Part shown: one piece after another, positions 36,501 to 47,304 of the stretch
Numbering within the stretch: the stretch's first letter is position 1
How the letters are laid out: the number at the start of each line of letters is the position of its first letter
Origin: Bryum argenteum
Taxonomy: Eukaryota > Streptophyta > Bryopsida > Bryales > Bryaceae
Length of the DNA stretch: 64,000 nucleotides
Reading direction: 5' to 3'
Assembly: GCA_037043015.1 (NCBI GenBank)
Contig: CM073322.1
Coordinates: 3,297,601 to 3,361,600, forward strand
The notes under the pieces: model-generated
Told to the model about the DNA's origin: nothing
Database searches by the model: none
What the model saw: only the letters and a program-made list of their open reading frames with translations
Made by a program: the position numbers and the translations under genes

Positions 36501-37486
36501 ATACAGTTGTATTCTTATTGGATCAAGTTGCATAATTTTCTATCCTTCTATTTAGATACATCATGCTCAACAATAAAATGGCTACAATATTGGTATGATT
36601 TTAACTTATAGCTATTACGTAATTGATTAAAATATCACCATTATCTGCAATAAGTGACCAATAATTGCATGTAAATATAAATAAATATATAGTTGGTAAA
36701 ATTGATTAAAACTTATACTCATGAAATTAGAAATTGTAACGTCTAGAAGTTTTCTCTTCCACAAGTGATCAAGAACTCAAGAAGTAGTTACTATTTTCTA
36801 CAAACCCTTGGCAAAGATGACAAAATTAGTAAGGATAAAGATTTTACAATAGAGACTACAAGATTTTTGCTTTTGATGTAGTTTGGGAAACGTTTTTGTC
36901 ATTTCTAGGCTAATCATGGAGGGTGCATAGATTTTGTGAAAAAAATCTAATGTAAAGAGGTACATATGTTTTGATTTTATTGACAGTTTCTCTACATAGT
37001 CACATTTTTGTTGTTGTAATTAACCAAAAATGATCTTGATTTTTATTGACTAGTTTAATAGTCAAAGAAAACTTTCTTTTTAGAATCTGATTAGATCAAA
37101 ATTACTTCCAGTTACATGCTTTTTATATTGTCCTATTAAGTATGGTATTTATATGGATAGGCTCATAGGATCCTTTATTTGAATATAAGATATGTAAAAA
37201 GAAAAATTCTACGATATATGAAGTTTTTATTATGAATAGAAAGATTCGCATTCCTAAATTATACTTTTATATAAAGTCCAAATTCTTGTTTCAATAAAAC
37301 AAAGCTCATTTGTATGAGAAACTAGTAGGAGGGATGAATAAGCAGCAATTGAGAGTTAGAGAGTTCATATAAATTATATGGTTAACACGAGTATATACAT
37401 TCTCAATGTTTATATTTATCGTTTATCCTAATTAGAAAGGTCCTTGTCGAGGAATGACTTATTTGACCTCTAAAAAAAACTAAATT
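36501..37486. other. AT-rich unassigned region
   Basis: Strongly AT-rich; no reading frame, RNA gene or repeat partner in this window was recognised. Confidence 0.4.
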
Positions 37487-37798
37487 TCAAATATATTTCA
37501 CTACTTTGACATGGTTGTGCATCCATGTACAGTTGTACACATTGTTGTGCACTAAACATTCGCGATAGATAATTTTGGTGTATATTGGCCTCGTTTGCAA
37601 ATATCCACTTGCTTGGATTAGAGTGTACAACTTGAATTGCCAAGTGATGGATGAGAGCTTTGTCCTGCTCACACTTTTCACTATGTAGCCGCCCAATTGC
37701 CTATCACAATTGGCACAACAAACATGAATGATATTTTTGCAAAGCTTGAAAATTTTAGAAGGAATAATTGCAATGGCTTTAAATAAAGAGATTCGCAT
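37487..37798 (-). pseudogene. Probable Ty1/copia RNase H-region relic
   Basis: A 103-codon frame contains GGYIVKSVSRTKLSSITWQF, which vaguely resembles the copia RNase H 'GYVF...ISWxSKLQ' segment. It lies about 680 bases downstream, on the same strand, of a clearer reverse transcriptase relic, which is the order expected in copia elements. The match is weak and could be chance. Confidence 0.35.
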
Positions 37799-38475
37799 CT
37801 CAACCTTGACATATATGTTTTTCTTTCTAAGTCTTAATAGTCAATTTGTTACCATCTTCATTATGGAGTCAAGTCAACAATACAAATCCAATCCATGATA
37901 TTCAAGAATCATCCTAGTCGAACTTTTCTCCCGACTAAACATGAAGAGTTCACTTCATCTTTATTATCAAAAAAAAAAAAAAAAAAAAAACAACAAGTGA
38001 TTTCAAGTACTCAAGTGACAAAAAACACCTCATGTGAACTATGAGCGCTCCCATGTGACTTTGAACAATCACTATTACAAATATAATCCAATCGATACAT
38101 TTACACCTTTCAATTCCAACAACCACCTGTACTATATGCCAAATGCCAAAAGGAATCATGATTGCACTTTGAGTACAAACCAAATGCCGCAAAAGTACTA
38201 AAAAGAACAAGTGTCACCTCCATCGTATTTTTTTGCAAACCATAACTTGTGCAAAAATAAAGTTCCACTCTGTTTGTATACATACAATTCTAGTCATTCA
38301 AAAATATGTGATGATGAACCACGTAACAAAAAATAAGAAAAGAATGCATTTAAATCCATGTAAAACACAACAGAAGTAAATGATTGTAAACGATCAAATA
38401 CAATTAATTACCTCACCATCACCGGAAAACAAACAAATATTTTGTATATTCGATATATTGGTATTTTCTTGCTAA

Positions 38476-38896
38476 TTATATTTGTATAAGGTGCACATGC
38501 CTCAACCTATACTTCTGAAAGATGTAGATGTTGCTAAGGTCCTCCACTTGGTGAATATGTAAGCCAACGTATAGATCTCCCACTGAGTGAGTGATCTTGA
38601 ACAACTTCTTTACTCTATGTGTTGAAGTAGAGACTTCATCTTCGAAAGCGAGGAGCAACAAACGAGGCCGTCATCAACAAAAAAAATAATGATGAGTAGC
38701 GGTTTAGCATAAACACATGATCTCCCTCACTTGAAACAAGCTCAAACTTAATAAAAAAGAAGTCCAACTTGCCGTTCTGGATATGCCATAATTGCTTAAA
38801 ACCATAAAGGCTCTTAAAAATAAGGCAAGCAAGTGTGCAACCCTTTGCACCTGGTACCGCGTACCCAGAGTTGTCACATACACAAAGTAGTGTCAA
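38476..38896 (-). pseudogene. Ty1/copia reverse transcriptase relic, frameshifted
   Basis: The minus strand encodes KSLYGFKQ (copia consensus KSLYGLKQ), then KLDFFFIKFELVSSEGDHVF, close to the typical 'LDxFLxxxGFxxSxxDHxVY'. A shifted frame then gives IIIFFVDDGL at about 38667-38690, a variant of the catalytic YVDD box. Further on, GDLYVGLHIHQ corresponds to the 'LGxYFLGIEI' segment. Frameshifts and the missing LTRs show it is dead. No integrase or gag partner was recognised in 38900-39560. Confidence 0.75.
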
Positions 38897-39567
38897 TCTC
38901 TCTCAAAACTTAGCACGCACAAGAAAATGTAATACATTTCCGTAATCTACAAGGAAAATAATATCTAGCATCTTCAACATCTAATGTCCCAATCAATTAC
39001 AAGAAAAAGCAACAACTCATCATGAAGAATGTGATGTTCACTAACTCATTTGCAGGAATGTAACATTCTCACAAATAATGAGCAATTGTATGACTTCTAG
39101 GCTCATGCACATTGCATGGCTTAGCTGTGAAGTGATCTCTTTCTCAGGCTTGCATGCTGCACAAGATTTGAGGTCATTATATTTTATTCCTTAAACTTTT
39201 AAGGTAAGCTGACTTTCCACCAAACTTTTTCAAGCTCTACAAAAGTATTATTCATGTTTGATGTGTTGATTGTGATATGCAATTGGGCTGCTACATAGAG
39301 AAGAGTTGTGAGTAGGTCAAAGTTTCCATCATCCCTGGGCAATTAAAGTTGTACACCCTAGTTCAGGCAAGTGGGTACTTGAGGGCAGAATACACCAATA
39401 CTCATCATGCACATGTCTCTATTTATCAAATATTTTTTCACGCACAATATCACCACACTATATCCAGCTTGTGCTGAAATTTACGTACTCAAACGGTCCA
39501 GTGATGTGATTGGTGTGAGTTACATAGAGTAGTGTTCAACATACTTAATATTCAATTATTTTTTAGG

Positions 39568-40184
39568 TTAAATAAGTCATTTCTGGATAAGGAACTTCAC
39601 AAGAAGGAAATAAGATAGATACAAACATTGAGAAAGTCAACCCCATGTAAATTGCTGAAGCCATAAAGGCTTGGAGTTCCAAAACTTTCAAATCTTCTTA
39701 TTTGCCCCTCCTTTAGTGTTACCTTTGGTACCTAGAGACTCACGGGCATAGCGGTTGGTTTCATTGACAATCCTACTTAAAATGATAGGAGTCCAAAACA
39801 ATGCAAACAAATTTATGAATGGAGGAATTTTTAGGTAATTCTTAATTAGACCTCTCCTACTTCCTCTGGAAGACTTAGGCAAAGGGTCGTACTCAAAATT
39901 AAGATCATTCCATGTTTCATCCCTACAATCCCACTTCAAGGATGATTGATCCTGATTAGACTCATTGTTTTCATCATCACCCTCACCATCAGGTTCACTT
40001 CCCATGTTAGGCATTTCTTTACTAAGATTACCATTTGCAAAAGAATATTATCTTCTTCACCATCTACAGCCAATGATCCCAAGGAAGGTCCAACCGGAAT
40101 CTTACCTCTCCTAACTTGCATCGCTCTGGAACCCCAAGCCCGTGAATTGCTTATGACTTGGCAGCAATGGCGTGCCTCGGTCAT
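39568..40184 (-). pseudogene. piggyBac-like transposase N-terminal relic (DDE_Tnp_1_7 type)
   Basis: Minus-strand frame 40014-39688 starts with an acid-rich stretch (EPDGEGDDENNESN), common at piggyBac transposase N termini. At residues 64-90 it shows PPFINLFALFW and IVNETNRYA, matching the family pattern 'p..lF..ff...ii..iv.eTNryA'. After a stop and a frame change, AFMASAIYMGL (39638-39670) matches the next conserved block (FLAIxIYMGL). A second frame upstream (40184-39936) may be the earlier N-terminal part. The catalytic aspartates are not found, so it is a fragment. It fits the TTAA-flanked elements of this window. Confidence 0.65.
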
Positions 40185-41470
40185 CAGCTTCCCCGCCCCC
40201 TTTAGCTAAGTTGCCCCGTCCCACTGGGCAGCATCCCATCCTACACGATCGGCGCCGCCAGAGTCGGCCTCCGCAGCTTCGAAGTCTACTGAGCCAAGCT
40301 TCGAGGCTCCAGGAAGGTAGATGAAGGCACGATGCCACGTCTCCCATTGGCGCCCCATCCGTCTTTCGTGCCACGTCCGCGCCACCAATGATGTTGTCGG
40401 CATTGCCTCCTGTCATGCTCGCCAAGCTCGACGCATGCACTCTTCTATCGTGATTCAGCAGACATCCCACCAAATGTTCTCATATTGTCATTGTCAAGAT
40501 CTCTATACTCTGCATCTTTCAACGGTTGTTTGTAGAGTTCATACTAACCGCTTCCAATTCGTGTATCTCCCACCGCTACTAGCGCCATTTCTTCTTACGG
40601 CGATTCTTATTGCTGTTAGTGTTCACAAAAAGGCAACTGCTTTTCTGATCGCTTTCTTCTTATCATAAGTGTGTGCTTCTTGTAATAACTCTGGTGGCTA
40701 CATAATACCCTCCAAGCCTCCCCTTTTATAATGTTATGATGAGAGTCTTCCGCATCCTCCTTGCTAGCAGAGTAATGTATGTAAGGGAGCATGAGTAGTT
40801 CAACACGAGGACCTAAATTGGGGAGCTCAAGAGTTTCCATGGATAAAATTTCTTCAGTTTCTTGAGTTGTTGTGGTGTGGGAGATATTGGGATCGAAGTA
40901 GGTTCACTTTGCAATCTAGAACTTTGCCGTACGGGAATGCCATCCCATTCCATCTCTACACAAAAATCTAGACAAGGTTATTGTGCTATTGTGTTTGAAG
41001 GTCATGACTTTTATTAAGAAATTGATTATAAGGGATAAACACGTAATTCGTTATAATGGTATTATTTAGTGATTTTGAGAAATGTGGTTTAGGTGAAGTC
41101 GAGCTAAATGAACTTACACACTACATTTGGCTCAACTCAAGCTCAATTCGATAATATGAATATTCCCATTATTACAAATTACGTGTTGATAAGTGTTACA
41201 AGTTTCATCTACCTCCGTCCCCCTCTAGTCTGATATGCGTTTCTAAAGAGAAATCTTTCTTGTCCGGCCAAACTAACCTGACTATGCTTGTAAATTCTTC
41301 CTCACTTCTTTTGATCTACCCACCCTAGAATATGAACACTCTGCCTGTAGAAGTGGTGCCTCTAGGTGTTTGGCTCTTGATTCTTAGGCCACAACCAACA
41401 CTTTTTTCTAACTGGAAGGCTACGAAGATGTACAAGATCTAGTAAGCACAGAAGTCTTCGAATTTGACAA
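40185..41470. other. Unassigned region with coding-like minus-strand fragments
   Basis: 40200-40470 is GC-rich against an AT-rich background. On the minus strand 40950-40616 reads as two frames joined by a shift: VRQSSRLQSEPTSIPISP, then RVELLMLPYIHYSASKEDAE. They may be the amino-terminal part of the same dead transposon or of another. I do not recognise a family. Confidence 0.35.
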
Positions 41471-42169
41471 GGCCTCTACGAACCAATGTGATGATGCCCT
41501 GATGGTCCTCCAACACGAGTCATGAAGGTTGATGCCGGTGGGTCTTCTGATGCCAATGACCAAGGCTGATGCATATGATCCTCGAAAGGACCGCACACCA
41601 GTGCAACACCGATATCTTGAACTAGTCCACTACCCTCGTACTGTTGGCATGATCTTCCAAGCTCTTTCCTCTTCTTGCAACGCTTGATCAACCGCCCTAT
41701 GCACAACCTCGCTTGCATGTGTAAATTGATTCCATTTTGGTGGCAATTGATTTCAATAGAATGTCATTTTGGTGGCAATTGATTTCAACTATGTTCGTTA
41801 CAAAGTTTTGAAAAGTGACTACAAGAAATCTTAGACGTTGCACTCGTGCAATCATGAAAAGCCATTCTAGTGGCAATTGATTTCAACTATGTTTGTTACA
41901 AAGTTTCGAAAAGATACTACATTAGAATGCAGTAAAGTCACGAAAAGTCATTTTGGTGGCAATTGATTTAAACTATGATTGTTACAAAGTTTTAAAATTG
42001 AAGCCTTTGCCTGCAAACTGCTCATAAAAAGGTCACACATATTGAGGGTAGTGAAGTGGTTAAACGCCTTGTCGGTAAAAGCTTTGGAATCATTGATCAT
42101 TCACTACTCCGTCCGTGAACCCCATACCCCATGTCAAGTTTTGTTGCTAACCTTTCCGTGTGCCCCATT
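41471..42169. repeat. Degenerate tandem repeat, about 4 units (41720-41996)
   Basis: Four occurrences of 'ggtggcaattgattt' (some with 'ctatgttcgttacaaagttt') lie at about 41740, 41771, 41869 and 41957, with spacing from 31 to about 98 bases. The rest of the stretch shows no gene. Confidence 0.6.
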
Positions 42170-42413
42170 CTCCAACCCCGCGCACATTGTCGCAAAGCTC
42201 AACCCCAGCTCCCCTCTCAGACCTAAACTCTAAAATTTGCAAAATAAAATTTTATAGGGCGAATTTGAACTTGCAATCTTTACAGGAGCAACCTTGTATG
42301 GCAAGGCACTCACCCTCAAAAAAAATTTCCAAAACTGTCAATTTTTACTAGGAAACTAAGGCTGACCAAAACAAGAAAAGAGCGTTTCATTTTTTAAGGT
42401 TGTTAGGGGTTAA
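42170..42413. mobile_element. Fragment of a piggyBac-like element, inverted
   Basis: 42320-42413 ends 'gttgttaggggttaa'. In reverse complement it matches the left end of the 27028-27612 element, including 'ctaaggctg' and 'ccaaaac'. It abuts the next TTAA element, sharing the TTAA at 42410. Confidence 0.5.
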
Positions 42414-42988
42414 CCCTTGAGTGCCTAAGGCAACCAAACTGGCTTCTTGCAGTTTTGGGCAGCTTTGATGAACAGTCTAATTTTGGAATTATGGGTTATA
42501 ATGTTCTATCATTGTAAAAATACATACATACTAAATGTGGTAAAATTTGCAAAACCAAATCCCAATTTTAGAAATTTATTATGCAATATTTAGTTTTCAA
42601 GCCCAAAATTAATTCCAAAGAAGGTATTTCATTTTTTTATATAGAAATATATTTTGATACTACTACTACTACTACTACTACTCAAATTTTAAAAATTCTA
42701 GTTTTAATCTTTACCAAATTTTACAAAGGCATTCAACAAAATTTACAAAATCAAATTACAAGATTTGCAAAAAATGTTTTGCATGAACTCTGATCATTCT
42801 AATCTTCCAAATGGTGGAGATCCAACGCTTGAATTTTCTTATGGTAATACTCATAGTAGTTAGCTTTAACATCCTATGTGTGAAAGTAGATAAAATCAAC
42901 AATTTTTTGGGACCATATTTCAAATTGAGCAAGGTAGTCAAAACCCGGAGTTTTTGACCCAAAACATGCCCTGGGCACTTAAGGTAAA
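42410..42988. mobile_element. piggyBac-like element, 579 bases
   Basis: Left end TTAACCCTTGAGTGCCT, right end GGGCACTTAAGGTAAA. It is homologous to the nested element at 27028-27612 and nearly the same length (579 against 585). It contains a (TAC)8 microsatellite at 42659-42682. Confidence 0.65.
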
Positions 42989-43477
42989 GTTATTATAATA
43001 TTGATACAAGGTTGTTTGAGAAGTAATTATCTTCTTTTCAAATCCAAACCTTAAAAATGTACACTAATTTATCTATCTTCCAAAATTTGGAGTTTTGGCA
43101 TAGGGGTGTACAAGTGGAGGATCTGAAACTATGGCCGAACCCGAGTTAGCAAAAGGGCAAGACAAGAGAATGTCATTATACTCTCGTGAAGAATGTTTTG
43201 AAGAAAGGAATGAGGATTCTATTAAAATATCCTAAACCAAGACTTGCGAGGAAGGAGCCGCCCTCACCAGCACCAGCGCACAATGAAACTCAACTTCCAA
43301 AATACCGTAATCAAGTAATGATTTGAAATTTAAACCCCGTGTTGCCAGAGCAGACAGGTAAACGACACCCACCACCGCCATTGGCCCCCACTGCCTGGAA
43401 TGCTGGATGCCTGCCCCTCTTGCACCCTACCTTCCTTGATATTTCCGGGCGGCCCCTCCCATTCCCTTCATAAGCTC
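42989..43477. other. Unassigned region
   Basis: No gene recognised; GC content rises towards 43480. Confidence 0.4.
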
Positions 43478-43769
43478 CTCGGCCTCGGATCTCTGTATTT
43501 TAGTCCTACGAGCGTTTTTCGGCACCTAGGGAGGGGATGAGTAAATTGCCCCCTAATTTTTGATGTGTAGGTTTTAATTTCCAAGGAGAAGGTCCTCCAT
43601 GGTAATGTGGGGTCGCAGACCTCAAATTTGAATTCAAAAATATCAAAATCAGCCATGGGGGGGGGGGGTCCAAATAGAAAATTCTATGGATTTTGAAGCA
43701 AAAATCCCATTGGCTGATGGGGCTCCTAGAAACGCTCGTAGCTCTGAAATACAGAGATCCCTCGGCCTC
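43478..43769. mobile_element. Mutator-type MITE, 274 bases, with 9-base target duplication
   Basis: Element 43487-43760 starts GGATCTCTGTATTTTAG and ends CTGAAATACAGAGATCC. The inverted similarity extends about 38 bases ('CTACGAGCGTTT'). It is flanked by perfect 9-base direct repeats CTCGGCCTC at 43478-43486 and 43761-43769, typical of Mutator-like elements. The interior holds a run of about 10 G near 43658. Non-coding. Confidence 0.8.
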
Positions 43770-43909
43770 CCCTGCTTCTCCTCAACCGCCAACTGGATCC
43801 TTCTCCCGGAAGCCATTCTTCTAATCAATTGTGACCATCTCCCAAAATCTCACTCATGCTTCAGAAATGCGGTCCGCATTTAACGCTGGCAAATCCGGAG
43901 AAGAGGGTC

Positions 43910-44112
43910 CAAGTGGGGTCTTGGGGCAGGGGTCTTGGTCAGGGGTCTTGGGGCGGGGGTCTTGGGGCGGGGAACTTGGGCGGGGGTCTTGGTGCGAGGT
44001 CTTGGGCGGGGGTCTTGGTGCGAGGTCTGGGCGAGGTCTTGGTGCGAGGTCTTAGGCAGGGGTCTTGGGTGGGGTCTTGGGAGCAGGGGTCTTGGGGCGG
44101 GGGTCTTGGGGG
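43910..44112. repeat. G-rich minisatellite upstream of HMA gene 3
   Basis: About 14 irregular copies of 'ggtcttggggcggg' with unit length of about 12-20. Dense GGG runs could form G-quadruplexes. It ends about 270 bases before the HMA start codon at 44380. The glycine-rich frames across it are artefacts. Confidence 0.85.
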
Positions 44113-44297
44113 AGGAGATTTATCCCCTATTGTTTGTAACTGATTCCTTCCATGGAAAGTACAAGAGGGCTAAGGCTGAGGGCTCATTCATGGAATTAAA
44201 TATGAATATTATGTAATATCTCTCATGACTCCATGTGGCATCCCCTCAAGGGGGTCCATGTGGCCTAAAAAAAGGCTTGAGACTAATTAATTAATGG

Positions 44298-44333
44298 GTT
44301 GCTGCATAGTGAAGGTCACTACTATGCAGCAAC
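44298..44333 (+). promoter_or_regulatory. Perfect 13-base inverted repeat before HMA gene 3
   Basis: GTTGCTGCATAGT is followed, after a 10-base spacer, by its exact reverse complement ending at 44333, 46 bases upstream of the ATG. In RNA it would form a stable leader hairpin; in DNA it could be a binding site. The other HMA genes of the window do not have it. No TATA box is seen at the distance used by the other copies. Confidence 0.6.
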
Positions 44334-44379
44334 ATCTCATGTGACAATTGTCAAGCGCATTCACTATGTTTTGGCAGCA

Positions 44380-44862
44380 ATGGCTATGTCGATGGAGGAA
44401 TTGTTCTATGGCCACAATGAGCCCGTCTACTTCGTCCAACCTTCGTATGCCCCCGTGTTTGAGCGTCACATGGGACGCTTCGACCACGCTTCATATGCGC
44501 CTCTGCCCGAGCGCCGCATGGATCGCTTCGTCTTGATGGTGCCGATGTGCTGCGCTCGCTGCGAGCACGAGATTTGCAATGCGCTCTTTGCCTTGCGAGG
44601 CGTGCGGGACGTTGTTTGCGACGCTTCTAACCAACGCGTCACTGTCACGGGGTTCTTGGAGCCCGCGATTGCTCTCAAGCAAGTGAGGCAAGTGAAAAAC
44701 GGCGCCACATTGTGGTCTAGGGAACAAAGGTCGCGGTACAGCCGATCAAGCAGCGATGGTTACTCGTGGAGGTTCTGTCCTGCGTACCGAGACTCCACGG
44801 AGTCGCATTACATGAGCTTCAATCCGACGATTGCAATTCGCGTGGAGAATGAATATTGTTGA
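44380..44862 (+). CDS. HMA-domain (HIPP/HPP-type) metal-binding protein, third paralogue (160 aa)
   Basis: Single-exon gene; the ATG at 44380 is chosen because MAMSMEELFYG aligns with the starts of the two other HMA genes. An in-frame ATG at 44299 would run through the leader hairpin. Residues about 50-108 form the HMA domain: FVLMVPMCCARC holds MxCxxC (M56, C58, C61), then ICNALFALRGVRDVVCDASNQRVTVTG. The N-terminal part differs from the other paralogues by an internal repeat (YAPVFERHMGRFDHAS / YAPLPERRMDRF). The S/N/Q linker is short, and the tail YSWRFCPAYRDSTESHYMS ends ENEYC, with no CaaX box. It lies just before duplication copy 2 and is likely the older relative of the duplicated pair. 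Exact metal and partners unknown. Confidence 0.85.
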   Translation: MAMSMEELFYGHNEPVYFVQPSYAPVFERHMGRFDHASYAPLPERRMDRFVLMVPMCCARCEHEICNALFALRGVRDVVCDASNQRVTVTGFLEPAIALKQVRQVKNGATLWSREQRSRYSRSSSDGYSWRFCPAYRDSTESHYMSFNPTIAIRVENEYC

Positions 44863-44910
44863 GAATATTTGAAAATTGTGTACAGTGTAGTTGAATAGCT
44901 TCGATGTCAA

Positions 44911-44934
44911 CTCCACATTGGAGCGATCGAAATG
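44911..44934 (+). promoter_or_regulatory. Conserved 3' motif after HMA gene 3
   Basis: The same CTCCACATTGGAGCGATC motif as at 11029 and 55064, here 49 bases after the stop. The sequence around it is otherwise diverged, which makes conservation by function more likely. Confidence 0.5.
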
Positions 44935-45369
44935 AGGATCATAGCAAGGTTGTCATACCGGGCGGGCACGCCGCCCGCCCGTCCGTCCGCCTTGTTTGTC
45001 TGATTGAGTTGTGGCTCGCCCGATAGAGTCAAACGACTGTTGACTTTTAGTTTAGGTAAAAAAACAACGACGTGGCAAGAAGTGGCAAGGGTTTAGCCTT
45101 CAAAGTTTTATATTGCTCAAGGAAGAGGTTGTTATATTCCTCCATGATTATATTTTGATATAACCTCTTCAGATCAAGTGAGTATATAACCTCATTGCAT
45201 TTTCATTTATTTGTGAGCGTGAAGGTGTCTATGAAGATTATCTATATATATAAAAGAACACGATTACCTGCTAGCGATCCTTTGCAGGTTGCCCGACCTG
45301 ATGCAGCCGGTTTTCTCTATTTACCCTTGGTGATCCTTCCCGGTAGTAGGGTGGTTTGCCCATGAGACT
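44935..45369. other. Unassigned region with a GC-rich palindrome
   Basis: 44959-44983 holds 'cgggcgggcacgccgcccgc', able to fold on itself. TATATATATAAAA at about 45243-45255 is a possible TATA box, but no gene follows. Confidence 0.4.
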
Positions 45370-46510
45370 ATACACGGTATGAAGAGTTTTAAAGATTTTG
45401 AAGGATTTCCGTAGGTGGTACTTGATTGTTATTAATAATTTATTAAATCTCATCAACATAACAAGAGTCGAAGGGACAAGGAATGTGGAAAATGTAAAAT
45501 GGAGCAAAGTAAGGAGTAAAGAGGAGATCAACGGAACATGGAACAAGAACTAGGAATTGGGCATGGAGAATGGGAACAAAAACAAATAATGAGAACCACA
45601 TGTCAATGTATGATAGGAACTGGGAACATATTATGGAAATCGGGAACAAATGATGAAACCAAGAAGGGAAATTGGGGGATGGCCGGATGGGGGAGCCGGA
45701 ATTGGGAACAAAGGATGGAAAGCGCGAATGGGAAATTAGAGGTTGGGAGTGATTAGTAAAAAAAAAGAGAATGGGGAACCAAAATAGAACAAAGGACAGT
45801 TGGGAAGTAGGGATCCATGGAATGAAGGATATCCTAAAATTCTTATAAAGCAAGGAGATACAATCGACGAGAGAATCAAGGATAGGGGTCAGTTCTTGAG
45901 GAGCACCAAATAAAAAGCTCATCCATCGGGATGAGGGGGAGAAATTAATCAAAGACATGCATGGTCATGGCCATTATCAGTTGGTCATGTATACACGACA
46001 TAAAGAGTAATTGTTCTAAAGATTTTGAAGAGTTCTCTAAATGGTATGTGGTTGCTATTAAGATTTTATTAGATCCCAATAATAAAAATACAAGGAGTTA
46101 AAGAGACAAGGAATATGGAACATAAAAATGGGAGCAAAGAAAGAGTCACTTGAGGGGAGATCAAGGGAACATCGGAGGGGAACCAGGAATCGAGATTAAA
46201 GGATAAGAATTACGAAAGGAGGATGAGAACTACTAACAAATAATGAGAACCAAGAACGAATGATGGGAACTATATACAAATGATGGAAACTAGGAACAAA
46301 TGACGGAAACCAAAAAGGAAAGTTGTTGAAACACAAAAGAAATGATGAGAACGGGGAAGGGGCCAAAGCATGGGTAACCCAGAAAAAGAGAACGCAGGAC
46401 ATGCTATAAATCTTAAAAAGTAGGAAGACCATTTACGAGGGAACCGAGGATAGGGTGTAGTTTTTGAAGAGCACCAAATAAAGTGCTTACCCATGGGATG
46501 AGGGGAACTT
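45370..46510. repeat. Diverged tandem pair of about 550-600 base purine-rich units
   Basis: 45370-45960 and 45995-46510 share order and words ('aaagattttgaa', 'gagacaaggaat', 'gcaccaaataaa', 'gggatgaggggga'). Each contains shorter repeats of about 20-25 bases with 'gggaac' or 'aacaaatgatggaaac'. The minus-strand 171-codon frame here is a by-product of purine-rich composition. Confidence 0.7.
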
Positions 46511-46529
46511 ACTCACTAATTAATTGAAT

Positions 46530-46575
46530 ACTTTTTTTTTTTTTTTTCTTTTTTTTTTTTTTCTTTTTTTTTTGT
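46530..46575. repeat. Poly-T tract
   Basis: About 46 bases almost entirely T with three single interruptions. Possibly the reverse of a poly-A tail from a retroelement, but no such element is recognised beside it. Confidence 0.8.
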
Positions 46576-46654
46576 TTAAAGGACATCGGTATATAGAAGT
46601 CCTAACCTATCTCCTTCGGACTACGACATCAAAAAGGGCCGATCAATATTTTTT

Positions 46655-46922
46655 TTTACCCCTAAAGATCCTTGATACAAAATTGTCTAAATTATCACAA
46701 AGGACCCTCTTCTACTTCAGGCCCGAAAAAACTCAATCCAAGCGTTAATTAGAAGATCCAACCGTAGGATCTTGAAGTAAACTTGACCCTATACTCATAT
46801 GTCAAATTTGAACCGTTAATTTTTTTCCGATTTTGAGATTATAATGGTCAAAGTTGGCTGACTTTTTTTCCTGCGGAAACCCCAAAAAGCCATTTCGGCT
46901 TTCTTGGATCTTTAGGGGTTAA
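46655..46922. mobile_element. piggyBac-like element, 268 bases
   Basis: Left end TTTACCCCTAAAGATCC, right end GGATCTTTAGGGGTTAA: 13-base perfect inverted ends. The left TTAA appears changed to TTTA. Part of the interior resembles 20090-20160. Confidence 0.65.
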
Positions 46923-47304
46923 AACACGTAAAAAACTAAAAATTTAAACTCAGGTATAAAAAGAAATACGTAGTTGGAGGATTCTCAATAGGGTATAATT
47001 ATTTTTTACACCTAGGTCTGAATTTTTTACATGTTTTCATAAATTTCGATATTACCTTTTTGATGTCCGTGTCCGGAGGACACAGGTTAGGACTTGTTTA
47101 TTATATAATATATATGAGCACAAACTTGTCATTTACTAACTAACTACACTTCATAACGTAACTACCTCATATTTTTATAACTTAGTGGAGTTTATTCAAG
47201 TTAAAGTGAATGTAGACAAAGAGAGAAAGTCCTTATACAAAGAAAAGTTCAAAATATACAAGTTACTCCATTGTTTTGTTGTTTTGAGCTACAACACTCT
47301 TTTA

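Noticed and set aside
43831..44216. Glycine-rich frames (GVLGRGSW type)
   Set aside because: Produced by the G-rich tandem array; no gene signals.
44299..44379. Upstream in-frame extension of HMA gene 3
   Set aside because: It would run through the leader hairpin and is not shared by the other two HMA genes, which start at MAMSM.
45443..45958. 171-codon minus-strand frame rich in F, P, S and L
   Set aside because: Purine-rich repeat DNA read in reverse; the sister repeat does not keep the frame.
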